Part shown: positions 21,381 to 34,593 of the stretch, in pieces
Position numbering within the stretch: the stretch's first letter is position 1
Layout: every line of letters starts with the position of its first letter
Origin: Obelidium mucronatum
Lineage: Eukaryota; Chytridiomycota; Chytridiomycetes; Chytridiales; Chytriomycetaceae
NCBI GenBank assembly: GCA_025765595.1
Contig: JAIVFH010000167.1
Span: 1-59,257 of the forward strand
Reading direction: 5' to 3'
DNA length: 59,257 nucleotides
The notes under the pieces: model-generated
Databases searched by the model: none
What the model was told of the DNA's origin: nothing
What the model saw: the letters and a program-made list of their open reading frames with translations, nothing else
Position numbers and translations under genes: made by a program

Positions 21381-24310
21381 TTGGTGCATGGGCAGAGTTC
21401 AAGAATTTCAATTATTTCTTGGAATGTCAATTCAGTAAGAAATGCTGTTAAAGTCATGAGTCATGATAATCGAGAGGAATTGTTGTCTTACGATGTCGTG
21501 TTGATTCAAGAATCTAAAGTCTCTCAAGATATTTTGTCTAAGTTTTCGACACTTGATTTAAGCGGATTCCATGTCTTCCACTCTGAATTCCCTCACAAAG
21601 AACTAGGTTTTGGAAAATGTCGAAATGGTCCTAACTCTTTTAAAGAAAGACAAGTTCTCCTTTCCAACACACGTAATCTGTTGCCCTTCCTCTATGACTG
21701 TCGCTGAATCTGAGGGACGCTATTTGGAAGTCTGTCTTGGGCCAATTGTCATTCTCGACGCGTATTGTCCAAATGCGAGTGGCGGAAATACTCATCAACT
21801 GCCATACAAAGAGAAGTTCAACAACGCAATTTTATTCAGAGCTCGTCAATTAAAAAGTATGGGATTCTCAGTAATTTTGGGAGCTGATGCAACATTGCCC
21901 AAGAGTTTCTGATATCCATCCGCGTATTATTCCTTGGATTACCTCTGGATTCCAGGATTCTGAGCGGCAATGGCTTCAAATGGTGACTGGAGAATTGCAG
22001 GATAGTTTTCGCGTCCTCCATTCCAATGATTCGGCATTTACGACTTGGTATTATTTTTCGCGAAAGGATAATCTTGGAATGCGTTTTGATGTCGTGCTAG
22101 TTTCAAAAGATATAGCTGCTAGTTCGTGTTTCCGTGGCCACCATATGTTGGGATCTGACCACGTACCTGTTATCTGCGTCGTTGATTTACCTGTTACCGC
22201 AATCTCCAATAAGGCTAAGAAAGTTGCTGATAAGATTCGTCCAATTGCTGCCGAAATTCCTGGTGGAAGTCCATCATTTATTCTGCCATTGGTTCCAGTT
22301 GATTTGATTCCTGCTCTGCGTTTAACTGAAGAAAGACTGGATAAAATGTTTGCCAAATCAAGGAAAGAAAATCCTGGTTACCTTTGCGACGCTGAATACG
22401 AATTCCTCAAAGAGTCTGTTCGCAAATATCCTACGGCGTTCTCTTATAGACTTGCTAAATTAGGGCACGTTAAACCAGAATATAGTCCTCCAGCGGTTAT
22501 CTATACTGTTCCTCACAAGCCTTGGAATCATAAAGTCCGTCCAGTTCCTCCTGCCATTTTTGATGCCGTTACTGCCTTTTATAAGGAGCGGATTGATGCT
22601 GGTCTCCATGAATTGTGCAGCAGTCCTTATGCAAATCGATGGTGGGCACTGGTTAAGAAAGACAGTAATTTGAATTCGGTTACCATTCGTGATGCTGGCG
22701 GTCTCCCCTTGATTGAAGAAAAAAGTTGGTCTCGGTGGTTGATATGATGTCCGCGTTTGACCAGATTGCTCTTGCTGTTCAAAGTCGAGATATGACGGCA
22801 ATTAATACTCCGATTGGTCAAATAAGGAATACTGGCTTACCTCCAGGTGGTTGCAATTTGATTGCAATTACTCAAAGAGTCACTACGTCAGTCTTTGTAA
22901 CTCCTGGGACTGGTAATACCTCTGCATATGCTGATGATCTTTCTGCTGCGTCTGGAAGCGGTCCTGTTCGCGATGATGAGCCTGAATTTGATGGTATTAG
23001 AGACTTTGTTCGAGAACATGCGGTTGTCATTGAGTGGATGTGTCAACAAGCAATCAATTCGGGTCTTACCTTCAGCGGTGCAAAAGTCGATTTGGCGTTG
23101 ATGAAGACTCTTGTCACTGGCGTTATTTATGGTCCTGAAGGTCGTGAAATCAATCCAGTGATGTTGGATGCTATGGTGCGGTTTCCAAGTCCTAACTCAC
23201 TTGAAAAGCTGCAATCCTTCCTGTATCTTTGTTCACTAGAGACATACGCTCAGTTGCTTTGCTTCTTCGCAGTGCAGGTTGCGACTCCAGAGAAATTAGG
23301 GCTTTATGGGATTGCAACACTTGTAAGCAGAAAATTTTTTTAGGGGTGTTTGAAATAAGTCAGAATTTTTATTCTCATCACGAGTCTGCCTACAATCCTT
23401 TTAATCTGGCCTGGAGCCACTTCTTATTTTGCCTTCTTTAAGAGCTTCCATTATTTGTGTTAGTTGATGAAATCAATTAGAGGATAGCTTATTCTCCTTT
23501 TTAGATGCACAAGCATGACATGACAGCCGCTATAAAATTAAATAAGTAAAACATGATTACTCAGGTCAAAAAACCCTTCTTGAGACTTTTGTGTTGTCTG
23601 GAGTTACTTTGTTTCCAAGTCAGTTTTCCTTAAATTGCCAGGGAAGCAACAGCTTGAACATGTCCAATTTCTAAAAATAGAACTATTTAAAACCCCCTTC
23701 TTAATCCTCAAACCATTTGAACAAAGTAGGAACATCTTTTCTATAAATAGAACTACAAGGAATTGGCCTCCAACCCCTCCAAACTCCTCCCCCTTAACAT
23801 GACAGGTTTGACAAGCACCTGCAATTCTTTCAGCAGTGAGATTCATCGGTTTTTGTTGCTCTCGGCTCTGCTGTTTCGTCTCACTCTCAAGGGGGATTGG
23901 TTGGAGTTGGAAGTGATAGCGAATTTGTCGCTTTTGAGAATTTGAAAAATGCATGTTTGCATGCACCTGTCCGATGCACTCTGGATTATGCCGCTTTTGT
24001 AAGTCGTCACCATACCTATACTTTGACGCTGCAGAAAGAAGCGGAAGCGCAAGCGTTGGGCAGAAAAGACGATCAAGGTCGTTTAAGGGTATCTCATTTC
24101 TTTAGCGGGTTGTTTTCATCAGGTGAACTCGACTTGCACATCGTCAAGAAGAACTACGCTCCTTGTCTCTGGGTCTTGAACGGGCCGAAAGTCATATTCG
24201 ATTGGCGCCATGTGTCAAGGTTGTTGGCGGCGCTCTCTACTTAAAAGGGATGATCAATGATCCGTCAAACTCTGACAAGGCTATGTGCCACTGGATCTCC
24301 TATATTCTTC
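21381..24310 (+). mobile_element. EEP-RT-RNase H retroelement (copy 2)
   Basis: Same architecture as copy 1. The EEP N-terminus starts at 21381. The EEP-RT fusion frame lies at 21887-22747 and the YADD frame at 22726-23343. The 0.6-kb insert lies at 23242-23822 and RNase H at 23823-24310. The EEP and RT parts are identical to copy 1. The RNase H part lies in the indel-rich stretch and is broken: the HIVKKELRSLSL segment reads HIVKKNYAPCLW here. The element ends at the KDZ-like TIR (24311). Confidence 0.75.
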
Positions 24311-24611
24311 AATTGGGGTTGCGGGCCGGACCCGCGAGTCGCGATATCGGTCGCGTCACGAGCCGCTCACGGGCCGCTTGCGACCTGCTGACAAGCCGCT
24401 AGCGGGCCACTTGCGACCTGTGCCGCGGCCTGTTGGCAGGTTGCTCTGTACCTTTTTATGTGGGGCGCGAGCCGCAAGCCACTGGTTCACAGGCCGCTAC
24501 CCCCCAAACCATCACTAAAACTCAAGAATAAGTCACAAAAAATGTATAAAGGAAAATAGCTGTTTTATTAATAAATATTAAATAAATGGATAGTAAATAA
24601 ATGCACATTGC

Positions 24612-25706
24612 TCAACCCAAAGCTTGCAAAACTGATTCCCGTATCTTCCGATTACAATCTGTGGCATCGCGATTGATGTTGAAGGTAACCCCCCGCTTCT
24701 CCCCACAGCACTTCCCACAAACCTGTCCTGGTTGCGCTTCACCGCCCAACTCGCTGTTCCCATTCCATCTGCCAGAATCAGCGAGATTCTCTGCTTTCTA
24801 GTATCTGCCTCCGCCGCCAACTCCGCTACCTCCACAAATCGTCGCTCCCCTGAATGCCACATCCTGGTCCCATGTTTTTCATGCTTGAACATGGAAACAA
24901 TTGCCTCCCCATGCACCGCTGGGATCACCACGTTTCGATCCGGTAGGTACAGTGCTGGCCATACCACGGGCGGTTCCGTGTCTTCCTCATCCACCACAAC
25001 ACTGAAGTTGATCCCGAACGTTGAATTTTTGCTGTCCAGGTGGAACTTGAAGTCCCCGCTGTTTGAGCACGCAAGAAACGAGGATGTGAAGATTCCAAAG
25101 ATGGGATCGCATGTGGTTGCAACCTCCTGTTGGTCTCGTTTTCGCAATTAGAAGGTGAGCGCTAAACTATAACAAACACATACCTTTGTAATGTTGGCCA
25201 CCATCTCAAACGCCTCCCGATGTACCAGAGACTCCACAACGCCAGTGAGGTAAGCGACCAGCGGCTGAAGGCCCTCAAAGTGGGGCAGCAGCTCTGGCTT
25301 GATGTTCTCCTTTCCAAACACCGCCAGCCCGTTCGCTACCTTTTTGGCATGTTCAGCAGCTTGATTCTAACAGCAATCTCAACCTTGTTAGCAATGCTTG
25401 ACCGCAACAAAACCAAAAACCCCCTCACCTCCCCCGCAACAAGCTCCTCAACTCCGTCTGTGTTTAGACTGTACACAAACTCCTGTCCCTTGGTTCTGTC
25501 ATCCAGCACTCGCAGCTCTGCAGGTTTTGTTGCTGAAAATGTTTAACAGCAACATCAGCAAAAATAAAAGTATTGGCCCACCAACCTATCACATCAGCGC
25601 GGCTCAGTCCCTGCTCAGACATGTGCTTCCGGCGTTTCAGCATCTGGTGTGCATTGGTGGATGCTGACTTTTTGACACGTTTTCGTTTGTTACGCGTTTT
25701 GTCCAT
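24612..25706 (-). CDS. 2OG-Fe(II) dioxygenase, TET/JBP-like (copy 2)
   Basis: Same four-exon gene as copy 1, starting at 25706. This is the only copy with C5 at the end of exon 2 (about 25431-25435). That restores the phase between VEELVAGE and NQAAEHAKKV, so the first 250 or so codons read through after splicing. The 3' end is altered by indels, so the minus frame runs on to 24578. The H-x-D, distal H and R residues are unchanged. The indel-rich stretch makes both the gain and the loss of frame uncertain. Confidence 0.5.
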
Positions 25707-25861
25707 TGCATTAATAGATAAATAAATAAATAATCAAGTTAACTCAACGATACCAAGGTAATGTATTGAATCAAAGTATTCCTTGCATATCAGCGGCTAC
25801 AAAGCTGTAATAAAGTATTCTCTGGTTTGTTGAGTTCTCCCTCATCACTTTGACTTGAAGA

Positions 25862-26771
25862 ATGCGACGCTCAACAAGACAACGCCAAGCTGCCGCCACC
25901 GCTACCACCGCCTTAAGGAAACATACAGCAAAATCAGCCTCTTCTATTAACCTGATCTCTGCAATTAGAGCGTGTCCTGCTGCTCCTGCTGAGATCCTTG
26001 CCGCTCTGGATCAAATTGAGCAAGTGCTCTTGGATTGCAGCTGCATCTACACCCTGCCAGACTGCAACCTGGATCTAAAGCGATTGGAATCCCTCCTGCT
26101 TGCCAATCCTGGCAAGATTCTATTCCTGCCATCCTCCAGTATTCCTGCTGATTGCTTGACGTCAGGGGAGTATTTCCCCACAGCCTGCTACCATAACAAT
26201 CAACCACACAAAGGAGCTTTATTTCTGGGTTTTTTGATCCATTGGAGCAATGGGAGCTGCAGCATGCGACGTTTTCTGCTCCAATCATGTTGTGTCAACC
26301 CATCAACCACTACCGCCACTCCCCCCTCCATCAGGACTATGGAACAGCCATCAACGTCCTTCTCCAATCACCCACCAATCAGCAGCTCTTCAAGCTGTGG
26401 GTGGTTCTTGTCCCCAGCGAACCTACAGCCATCATCCCTACCCTTAATCCCCTGTCTTTCGCTCAAGCCCTGACTTTGGAGGTGGGTCCTTCCTGCACAT
26501 ACACAGCCAGGATCTGCTTTGTAAAGAGGCCTGGCGACCTCTCTGTCATTCCTTCTGGATACCCGCACGCTGTGATCACAGTCTCAACAACCAAGGACGC
26601 GACATCCATCATGGGCGGCGCACACGTAATCTTTCCAAAAGACTACCTGTATGTATACAAACAATTGCGCCAGCAAGCACACGTTCCTTTGGGGGAACAC
26701 AAATGTTAAGTACCACTACTATATGGTTTGGTTTTACTATCTTTAAGGGCAACAATGGTGGTTGTCAAGAG
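25862..26771 (+). pseudogene. JmjC-like dioxygenase gene (copy 2)
   Basis: As copy 1, but with a one-base loss in the CACAAAAGG run (about 26211) that shifts the frame upstream of the Fe-binding H-Q-D. The catalytic half continues in another frame (26242-26709). A further two-base loss near 26660 changes the exon 1 end, so the frame stops at KC before the intron. It ends at the palindrome-rich element, with the target sequence GTCAAGAG at 26764-26771. Confidence 0.6.
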
Positions 26772-27194
26772 CACGTACTATAGCGAGCGGCACTCCCGAT
26801 TCGGACCCCGATTCGGCCTCCTAGTCGGGAAACGATTCGGAGTCCGACTAGGGTCCTAATAGGGCCCTATTAGGAGTCAGTCCCGAATAGGGGCCGAATC
26901 GGAATGGCCAAATAGGCCAATTGGCGCTCCTAAGCCGCCCCTTAATGTACTCCTAACCTGTTTCCAGTAGGAGATTTCTATTTTTTCCTTTTATTTGAAG
27001 GGGTTTTCTTTCTCCTAGTCGGACTTCCCAATAGGACATAGCATTAAAATGAGAAAATGCACATTAACTACTGAAAACCTTTTAAAAGATGGCTATTAGA
27101 ACTCCTATTAAGAGCTAACAAATGCGATAAGGACAGGTCCGATTGGCTCATTTGCGATTAGGAGCGCCACTAGGGACCCCTAATAGCGCCCTAT
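26772..27194. mobile_element. Truncated palindrome-rich miniature element (copy 2)
   Basis: Same as 17901-18318, with a few single-base insertions (for example AGGAGTCAGTCCC against AGGAGCAGTCCC). It is joined at GCGCCCTAT to the start of unit 3. Confidence 0.85.
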
Positions 27195-27230
27195 CATAAC
27201 AACATAAGCCGAGCTGTTTGGGCTCATAAC

Positions 27231-27513
27231 TTATCATAATCGGTAGGTGACGCAGCACCGGACAATCACAGCCGCTAGATGTTGTAGGGCTAAGAGGCAG
27301 CTTATGACTCTCAGGGGAAGGGGCGGTGGACGTCGCTTGCGCACGAGCCTGGACGTCGCTTGCGCACGAGCATACTTCCGCACAGGTGACAAGGGTGAAG
27401 TATCATGCACGCACACACTTCTCCACATGTTCGTCCCCTTTCCGGTGAAGGACATTTCCTCGTGTTTCCTAAGAACTCTAAGGCCATGCTTGGCACACCT
27501 ACAGATTCTAACA
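27231..27513 (-). repeat. copia LTR (copy 3), with primer-binding site at 27220-27230
   Basis: Matches 9523-9805, including the tandem duplication. Gene remnants as in copy 1 follow in 27514-30265. The 28278-28577 exon of the unrecognised plus-strand gene is in frame only here (CCTGACAAACC against CCTGACAAAACC). Confidence 0.8.
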
Positions 27514-30265
27514 CAAATGCAACAGGTCATGTACAGCAGCTCAAATTCACACAAGCTGGATTTGTATAGAAGACCCAATTTAGCTGAATCTGCATCATCC
27601 AAGATTGTGACTTCTTGCCATCTCCCAATCTTTAGATGGCTCTGACACTTGATGCGGTATGTAAAACAGAGCTGACAGGATAATAGGTAATTGTTTCGTA
27701 AATTCTTGAATCAAAGACAGCCTCTGCTGTTTGTTTGGCTGCCAGGATGGGAACGCCAAAAGAAGTAGCTGAAATCCTGCAAACTGAGTGTTTGGTTGTA
27801 AGTCTTTTCAAAACTGCCGTAGATTGAAAACTCAGCTTGGAAGGCTGGGAACTGTTCTGCCAGTTGAGCTCCCATCTTGACATGTGAGGCAGGGATTTTC
27901 ATTTTTTCGGCAAAGTTTTTTCCCCACGCAATCACCACCACTGCCACTGCCAGGCTCACTGCCCATCCCTCTGAGTCAGCAACAACCCAAACCGACTGCC
28001 ATCCAGTTCTCTTTCGATGAGATCAAGAATGGCTTGTGGAAACAGGCTCCTTACAAAACCTTGGATGACAAGAAGACCATGGAGTGATCTGCGAGAACTC
28101 TGTCCTGACCTGCACCAAAGAGTCATGGAAACCAAAGGGGCTCCTAAAGAGCTTGTAGAGGAGGCCACTGAGGCATTGGACAAGATGTTGAGGTTTGGGT
28201 TTATTTGTTTGTTTTTGACAGGTGATCGCTGACACACCACTCCCAACTGCAACAGATACATCAACTCCAACAACACATTGAAGCTAGTGTTTTTCGATAA
28301 AACCAAATGTACAGTCCAAATCCCTGGGCTGAAGATCAAATACCTGACAAACCAGGATTTAACAGCACTGGAGGACCTCTGCTTCAGTGGGATTGTGGAT
28401 ATAGATGGAAATTGTTCCGAAAATGATGAGGAACGCATAGCGGCACTGGCAAAATACATATATGGTGAGTTTGATTCATTTTGCTGTGATGCGCTATTTG
28501 TCAATCCAAATCGGAGCGCTATTAGGATTCGGAGCGCTATTAGGAGCACAATTACAAGCCATCCTCCCTCTCTTTAATGTTCTAATAATCTAACACTTTT
28601 TTATTATTATTATTTTTTTATCTTTTAGCTAGAAAAGTTTTCAAACAACAAGTACCATGTTGTTTTTGCTCCTACTCCTGCAGACACCAATGCCACCAAG
28701 ATTGCCAAGAAGGCTACTGCTTGTGCCGCAAGACAACAGGCTGCTAATGAGGTTAGGTCTGATAGTGAACCTCATATTTACTTCCAGGCTCTGCTGCAGA
28801 AAATAAGCATATAAGAGCTATCAAGTCTAAAATTTCAATTCCACTCTTGGGGATCTGATGATCATATTGGTTTGGGTATTTATAGTCTATTTTTTTTTGA
28901 TTGAATTACAAATATTTATTTAATTATGTGATAGAAACTCCATCCAAGCAAGCTGGTTTCTTCTTCCGGTTCCACGATTCCTGCTCATGCTTCTCCAAGT
29001 TCTGCAAAGCTAATCCTACTCCTGCCCCTCCTGGTTCTGCTAAGACTACTCCTGCTGCTGGCAAGACTGCTTCCCCCCAAGACTTTGACCACTTCTGCTG
29101 CCAAGGCTACTACAGATCCTACTATTCCCAACACTGCTACAAATACTACTCCTGCCATCTGGTTCCCCAAAGAGTGCCACTTCTAGTTCCAAGGCCACTA
29201 CTGTTCCTGTGGCTACTTCAGCTTCCAAAGTGTCCTTTTTAGCCTCAGCTATAAAGCTACACACCCTTTTTCCTCTGTGCGGCGACATTTTCCTGAGCCA
29301 GCATTATAATAAAGTGATGGCCCCCTATTCAATTGATTTGTCAACAGACACAATTTCTTTCAATTCAGCTTCCAATAAAAACAGAATATTGAAAATCGCT
29401 CACCGCTATGATGGGGAGTTAAGGGTGTACATGGCCACTACTACTATTTCAGAAATCATGCACTTGATGAGCCCCCTATTTAATTGATTTGTCAACGGAC
29501 ACAATGTTCTTTGAATTTAGCTTCTAATAAAAACAGAATATTGGAAATCACTCACCACTATAATTAAAACTTTGAATCACAAAGTGCGTAATTTCAACCC
29601 ATGTCGTGTTAGGACAATGAACAACCAGCAACCTCCCATGCAGGAAAATGAAAGAGAAGATAATGTCCTTTATGAAGCGAAGATGTTGTACTTTATTTAC
29701 CTCAAGATGACAAATCCAATACAAATTGGTGAATATTATCATTCATCCATCCTCCTTTGCTACCACATCCTTCTTCCCAAACACAATTCTGTCAGCGTCG
29801 CCATTTTCATCTTCATTGCGTTCAAACAAGACAACAAATGTAGGGACAAAAGACGCGTCTCCATTGGAATCCAATTTGACTGTTGCAGAAACCAAAACAA
29901 AGTCACCTGGGAGCAAATGGGTAAGACGTTTGTTATTTTTGAGCTCCTTCAGATCAAAGTCCTTCTTTGAGCAGTCAAAAAGAGGAATGAATGGAACTCC
30001 CTCCCCATTTAGATTGCATGGTCTGTTGGCTGCTGGTGGACGTCTTCCAGGAGTTCTGGAAGGAGTGCTTGCATTGGGGCCAAATTACACTCACCCGATC
30101 AGATGCAAGTCACCAATATCAATGATCCTTGCGTTGTCGTTGACTATGAGTCGCCGTCGCAGCGAAAGCTTGATCGTTCCGAGACTGCAGGTTTTCAATG
30201 AAGGCTGGAATGCTACCGGCCGTTAAATACAAAATGCTAGAAAATAATACTTTTGTCAGTCTGGA

Positions 30266-33190
30266 TTGGTGCATGGGCAGAGTTCAAGAATTTCAATTAT
30301 TTCTTGGAATGTCAATTCAGTAAGAAATGCTGTTAAAGTCATGAGTCATGATAATCGAGAGGAATTGTTGTCTTACGATGTCGTGTTGATTCAAGAATCT
30401 AAAGTCTCTCAAGATATTTTGTCTAAGTTTTCGACACTTGATTTAAGCGGATTCCATGTCTTCCACTCTGAATTCCCTCACAAAGAACTAGGTTTTGGAA
30501 AATGTCGAAATGGTCCTAACTCTTTTAAAGAAAGACAAGTTCTCCTTTCCAACACACGTAATCTGTTGCCCTTCCTCTATGACTGTCGCTGAATCTGAGG
30601 GACGCTATTTGGAAGTCTGTCTTGGGCCAATTGTCATTCTCGACGCGTATTGTCCAAATGCGAGTGGCGGAAATACTCATCAACTGCCATACAAAGAGAA
30701 GTTCAACAACGCAATTTTATTCAGAGCTCGTCAATTAAAAAGTATGGGATTCTCAGTAATTTTGGGAGCTGATGCAACATTGCCCAAGAGTTTCTGATAT
30801 CCATCCGCGTATTATTCCTTGGATTACCTCTGGATTCCAGGATTCTGAGCGGCAATGGCTTCAAATGGTGACTGGAGAATTGCAGGATAGTTTTCGCGTC
30901 CTCCATTCCAATGATTCGGCATTTACGACTTGGTATTATTTTTCGCGAAAGGATAATCTTGGAATGCGTTTTGATGTCGTGCTAGTTTCAAAAGATATAG
31001 CTGCTAGTTCGTGTTTCCGTGGCCACCATATGTTGGGATCTGACCACGTACCTGTTATCTGCGTCGTTGATTTACCTGTTACCGCAATCTCCAATAAGGC
31101 TAAGAAAGTTGCTGATAAGATTCGTCCAATTGCTGCCGAAATTCCTGGTGGAAGTCCATCATTTATTCTGCCATTGGTTCCAGTTGATTTGATTCCTGCT
31201 CTGCGTTTAACTGAAGAAAGACTGGATAAAATGTTTGCCAAATCAAGGAAAGAAAATCCTGGTTACCTTTGCGACGCTGAATACGAATTCCTCAAAGAGT
31301 CTGTTCGCAAATATCCTACGGCGTTCTCTTATAGACTTGCTAAATTAGGGCACGTTAAACCAGAATATAGTCCTCCAGCGGTTATCTATACTGTTCCTCA
31401 CAAGCCTTGGAATCATAAAGTCCGTCCAGTTCCTCCTGCCATTTTTGATGCCGTTACTGCCTTTTATAAGGAGCGGATTGATGCTGGTCTCCATGAATTG
31501 TGCAGCAGTCCTTATGCAAATCGATGGTGGGCACTGGTTAAGAAAGACAGTAATTTGAATTCGGTTACCATTCGTGATGCTGGCGGTCTCCCCTTGATTG
31601 AAGAAAAAAGTTGGTCTCGGTGGTTGATATGATGTCCGCGTTTGACCAGATTGCTCTTGCTGTTCAAAGTCGAGATATGACGGCAATTAATACTCCGATT
31701 GGTCAAATAAGGAATACTGGCTTACCTCCAGGTGGTTGCAATTTGATTGCAATTACTCAAAGAGTCACTACGTCAGTCTTTGTAACTCCTGGGACTGGTA
31801 ATACCTCTGCATATGCTGATGATCTTTCTGCTGCGTCTGGAAGCGGTCCTGTTCGCGATGATGAGCCTGAATTTGATGGTATTAGAGACTTTGTTCGAGA
31901 ACATGCGGTTGTCATTGAGTGGATGTGTCAACAAGCAATCAATTCGGGTCTTACCTTCAGCGGTGCAAAAGTCGATTTGGCGTTGATGAAGACTCTTGTC
32001 ACTGGCGTTATTTATGGTCCTGAAGGTCGTGAAATCAATCCAGTGATGTTGGATGCTATGGTGCGGTTTCCAAGTCCTAACTCACTTGAAAAGCTGCAAT
32101 CCTTCCTGTATCTTTGTTCACTAGAGACATACGCTCAGTTGCTTTGCTTCTTCGCAGTGCAGGTTGCGACTCCAGAGAAATTAGGGCTTTATGGGATTGC
32201 AACACTTGTAAGCAGAAAATTTTTTTAGGGGTGTTTGAAATAAGTCAGAATTTTTATTCTCATCACGAGTCTGCCTACAATCCTTTTAATCTGGCCTGGA
32301 GCCACTTCTTATTTTGCCTTCTTTAAGAGCTTCCATTATTTGTGTTAGTTGATGAAATCAATTAGAGGATAGCTTATTCTCCTTTTTAGATGCACAAGCA
32401 TGACATGACAGCCGCTATAAAATTAAATAAGTAAAACATGATTACTCAGGTCAAAAAACCCTTCTTGAGACTTTTGTGTTGTCTGGAGTTACTTTGTTTC
32501 CAAGTCAGTTTTCCTTAAATTGCCAGGGAAGCAACAGCTTGAACATGTCCAATTTCTAAAAATAGAACTATTTAAAACCCCCTTCTTAATCCTCAAACCA
32601 TTTGAACAAAGTAGGAACATCTTTTCTATAAATAGAACTACAAGGAATTGGCCTCCAACCCCCTCAAACTCCCCCTTAACATGACAGGTTGACAAGCAAC
32701 CTGCAATTCTTTCAGCAGTGGATTCATCGGTTTTTGTTGCTCTCGGCTCTGCTGTTTCGTCTCACTCGCAAGGGGATTGGTTGGAGTTGGAGTGATAGCG
32801 AATTTGTCGCTTTTGAGAATTTGAAAAATGCAATGTTGCATGCACCTGTCCGATGCACTCTGGATTATGCCGCTTTTGTAAGTCGTCCACCATACCTATA
32901 CTTTGACGCTGCGAAAGAAGCGGAAGCGCAAGCGTTGGGGCAGAAAGACGATCAAGGTCGTTTAAGGGTATCTCATTTCTTTAGCGGGTTGTTTTCATCA
33001 GGTGAACTCGACTTGCACATCGTCAAGAAAGAACTGCGCTCCTTGTCTCTGGGTCTTGAACGGGCCGAAAGTCATATTCGATTGGCGCCATGTGTCAAGG
33101 TTGTTGGCGGCGCTCTCTACTTAAAAGGGATGATCAATGATCCGTCAAACTCTGACAAGGCTATGTGCCACTGGATCTCCTATATTCTTC
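30266..33190 (+). mobile_element. EEP-RT-RNase H retroelement (copy 3)
   Basis: Identical to copy 1. The EEP N-terminus starts at 30266 and the central EEP frame lies at 30495-30797. The fused EEP C-terminus/RT N-terminus frame lies at 30772-31632 and the YADD frame at 31611-32228. The 0.6-kb repeat insert lies at 32127-32707 and RNase H at 32708-33190. In the fused 286-codon frame the EEP motif S-D-H is at residues 90-92 and the RT motif SSPYANRWWALVKKD at 245-259, with no stop between. It is cut by the KDZ-like TIR at 33191. Confidence 0.75.
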
Positions 33191-33498
33191 AATTGGGGTT
33201 GCGGGCCGGACCTCGCGAGTCGCGATATCGGTCGCGTCACGAGCCGCTCACGGGCCGCTTGCGACCTGCTGACAAGCCGCTAGCGGGCCACTTGCGACCT
33301 GTGCCGCGGCCTGTTGGCAGGTTGCTCTGTACCTTTTTATGTGGGGCGCGAGCCGCAAGCCACTGGTTCACAGGCCGCTACCCCCAAACCATCACTAAAA
33401 CTCAAGAATAAGTCACAAAAAATGTATAAAATAAGGAAAATAGCTGTTTATTATTAATAAATAATTAAATAAATGGATAGTAAATAAATGCACATTGC

Positions 33499-34593
33499 TC
33501 AACCCAAAGCTTGCAAAACTGATTCCCGTATCTTCCGATTACAATCTGTGGCATCGCGATTGATGTTGAAGGTAACCCCCCGCTTCTCCACCACAGCACT
33601 TCCCACAAACCTGTCCTGGTTGCGCTTCACCGCCCAACTCGCTGTTCCCATTCCATCTGCCAGAATCAGCGAGATTCTCTGCTTTCTAGTATCTGCCTCC
33701 GCCGCCAACTCCGCTACCTCCACAAATCGTCGCTCCCCTGAATGCCACATCCTGGTCCCATGTTTTTCATGCTTGAACATGGAAACAATTGCCTCCCCAT
33801 GCACCGCTGGGATCACCACGTTTCGATCCGGTAGGTACAGTGCTGGCCATACCACGGGCGGTTCCGTGTCTTCCTCATCCACCACAACACTGAAGTTGAT
33901 CCCGAACGTTGAATTTTTGCTGTCCAGGTGGAACTTGAAGTCCCCGCTGTTTGAGCACGCAAGAAACGAGGATGTGAAGATTCCAAAGATGGGATCGCAT
34001 GTGGTTGCAACCTCCTGTTGGTCTCGTTTTCGCAATTAGAAGGTGAGCGCTAAACTATAACAAACACATACCTTTGTAATGTTGGCCACCATCTCAAACG
34101 CCTCCCGATGTACCAGAGACTCCACAACGCCAGTGAGGTAAGCGACCAGCGGCTGAAGGCCCTCAAAGTGGGGCAGCAGCTCTGGCTTGATGTTCTCCTT
34201 TCCAAACACCGCCAGCCCGTTCGCTACCTTTTTGGCATGTTCAGCAGCTTGATTCTAACAGCAATCTCAACCTTGTTAGCAATGCTTGACCGCAACAAAA
34301 CCAAAAACCCCCTCACCTCCCCGCAACAAGCTCCTCAACTCCGTCTGTGTTTAGACTGTACACAAACTCCTGTCCCTTGGTTCTGTCATCCAGCACTCGC
34401 AGCTCTGCAGGTTTTGTTGCTGAAAATGTTTAACAGCAACATCAGCAAAAATAAAAGTATTGGCCCACCAACCTATCACATCAGCGCGGCTCAGTCCCTG
34501 CTCAGACATGTGCTTCCGGCGTTTCAGCATCTGGTGTGCATTGGTGGATGCTGACTTTTTGACACGTTTTCGTTTGTTACGCGTTTTGTCCAT
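33499..34593 (-). CDS. 2OG-Fe(II) dioxygenase, TET/JBP-like (copy 3)
   Basis: Identical to copy 1: exons 34593-34473, 34419-34317, 34254-34072 and 34014-33499. The Fe-binding H-x-D (FKFHLDSKN), distal H (KHEKHGTRM) and R (RISLILA) all lie in the last exon, and the N-terminus is lysine/arginine-rich. One C is missing at the end of exon 2, as in copy 1, so as written the spliced message is out of frame after codon 74. It stands beside the JmjC gene within the transposon, which suggests a role in changing local DNA or chromatin marks for the element. Confidence 0.55.

Larger units (their letters stand above)
18319..27194. repeat. Tandem unit 2 (8876 bp)
   Basis: Second head-to-tail copy. From 18319 to about 23775 it matches unit 1 base for base, apart from the 44-bp segment present here near 20065 and one substitution. 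From about 23776 on it differs from units 1 and 3 by scattered one- and two-base indels, mostly in homopolymers. The junction with unit 1 reads GCGCCCTAT/CATAACAACA. Confidence 0.95.
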
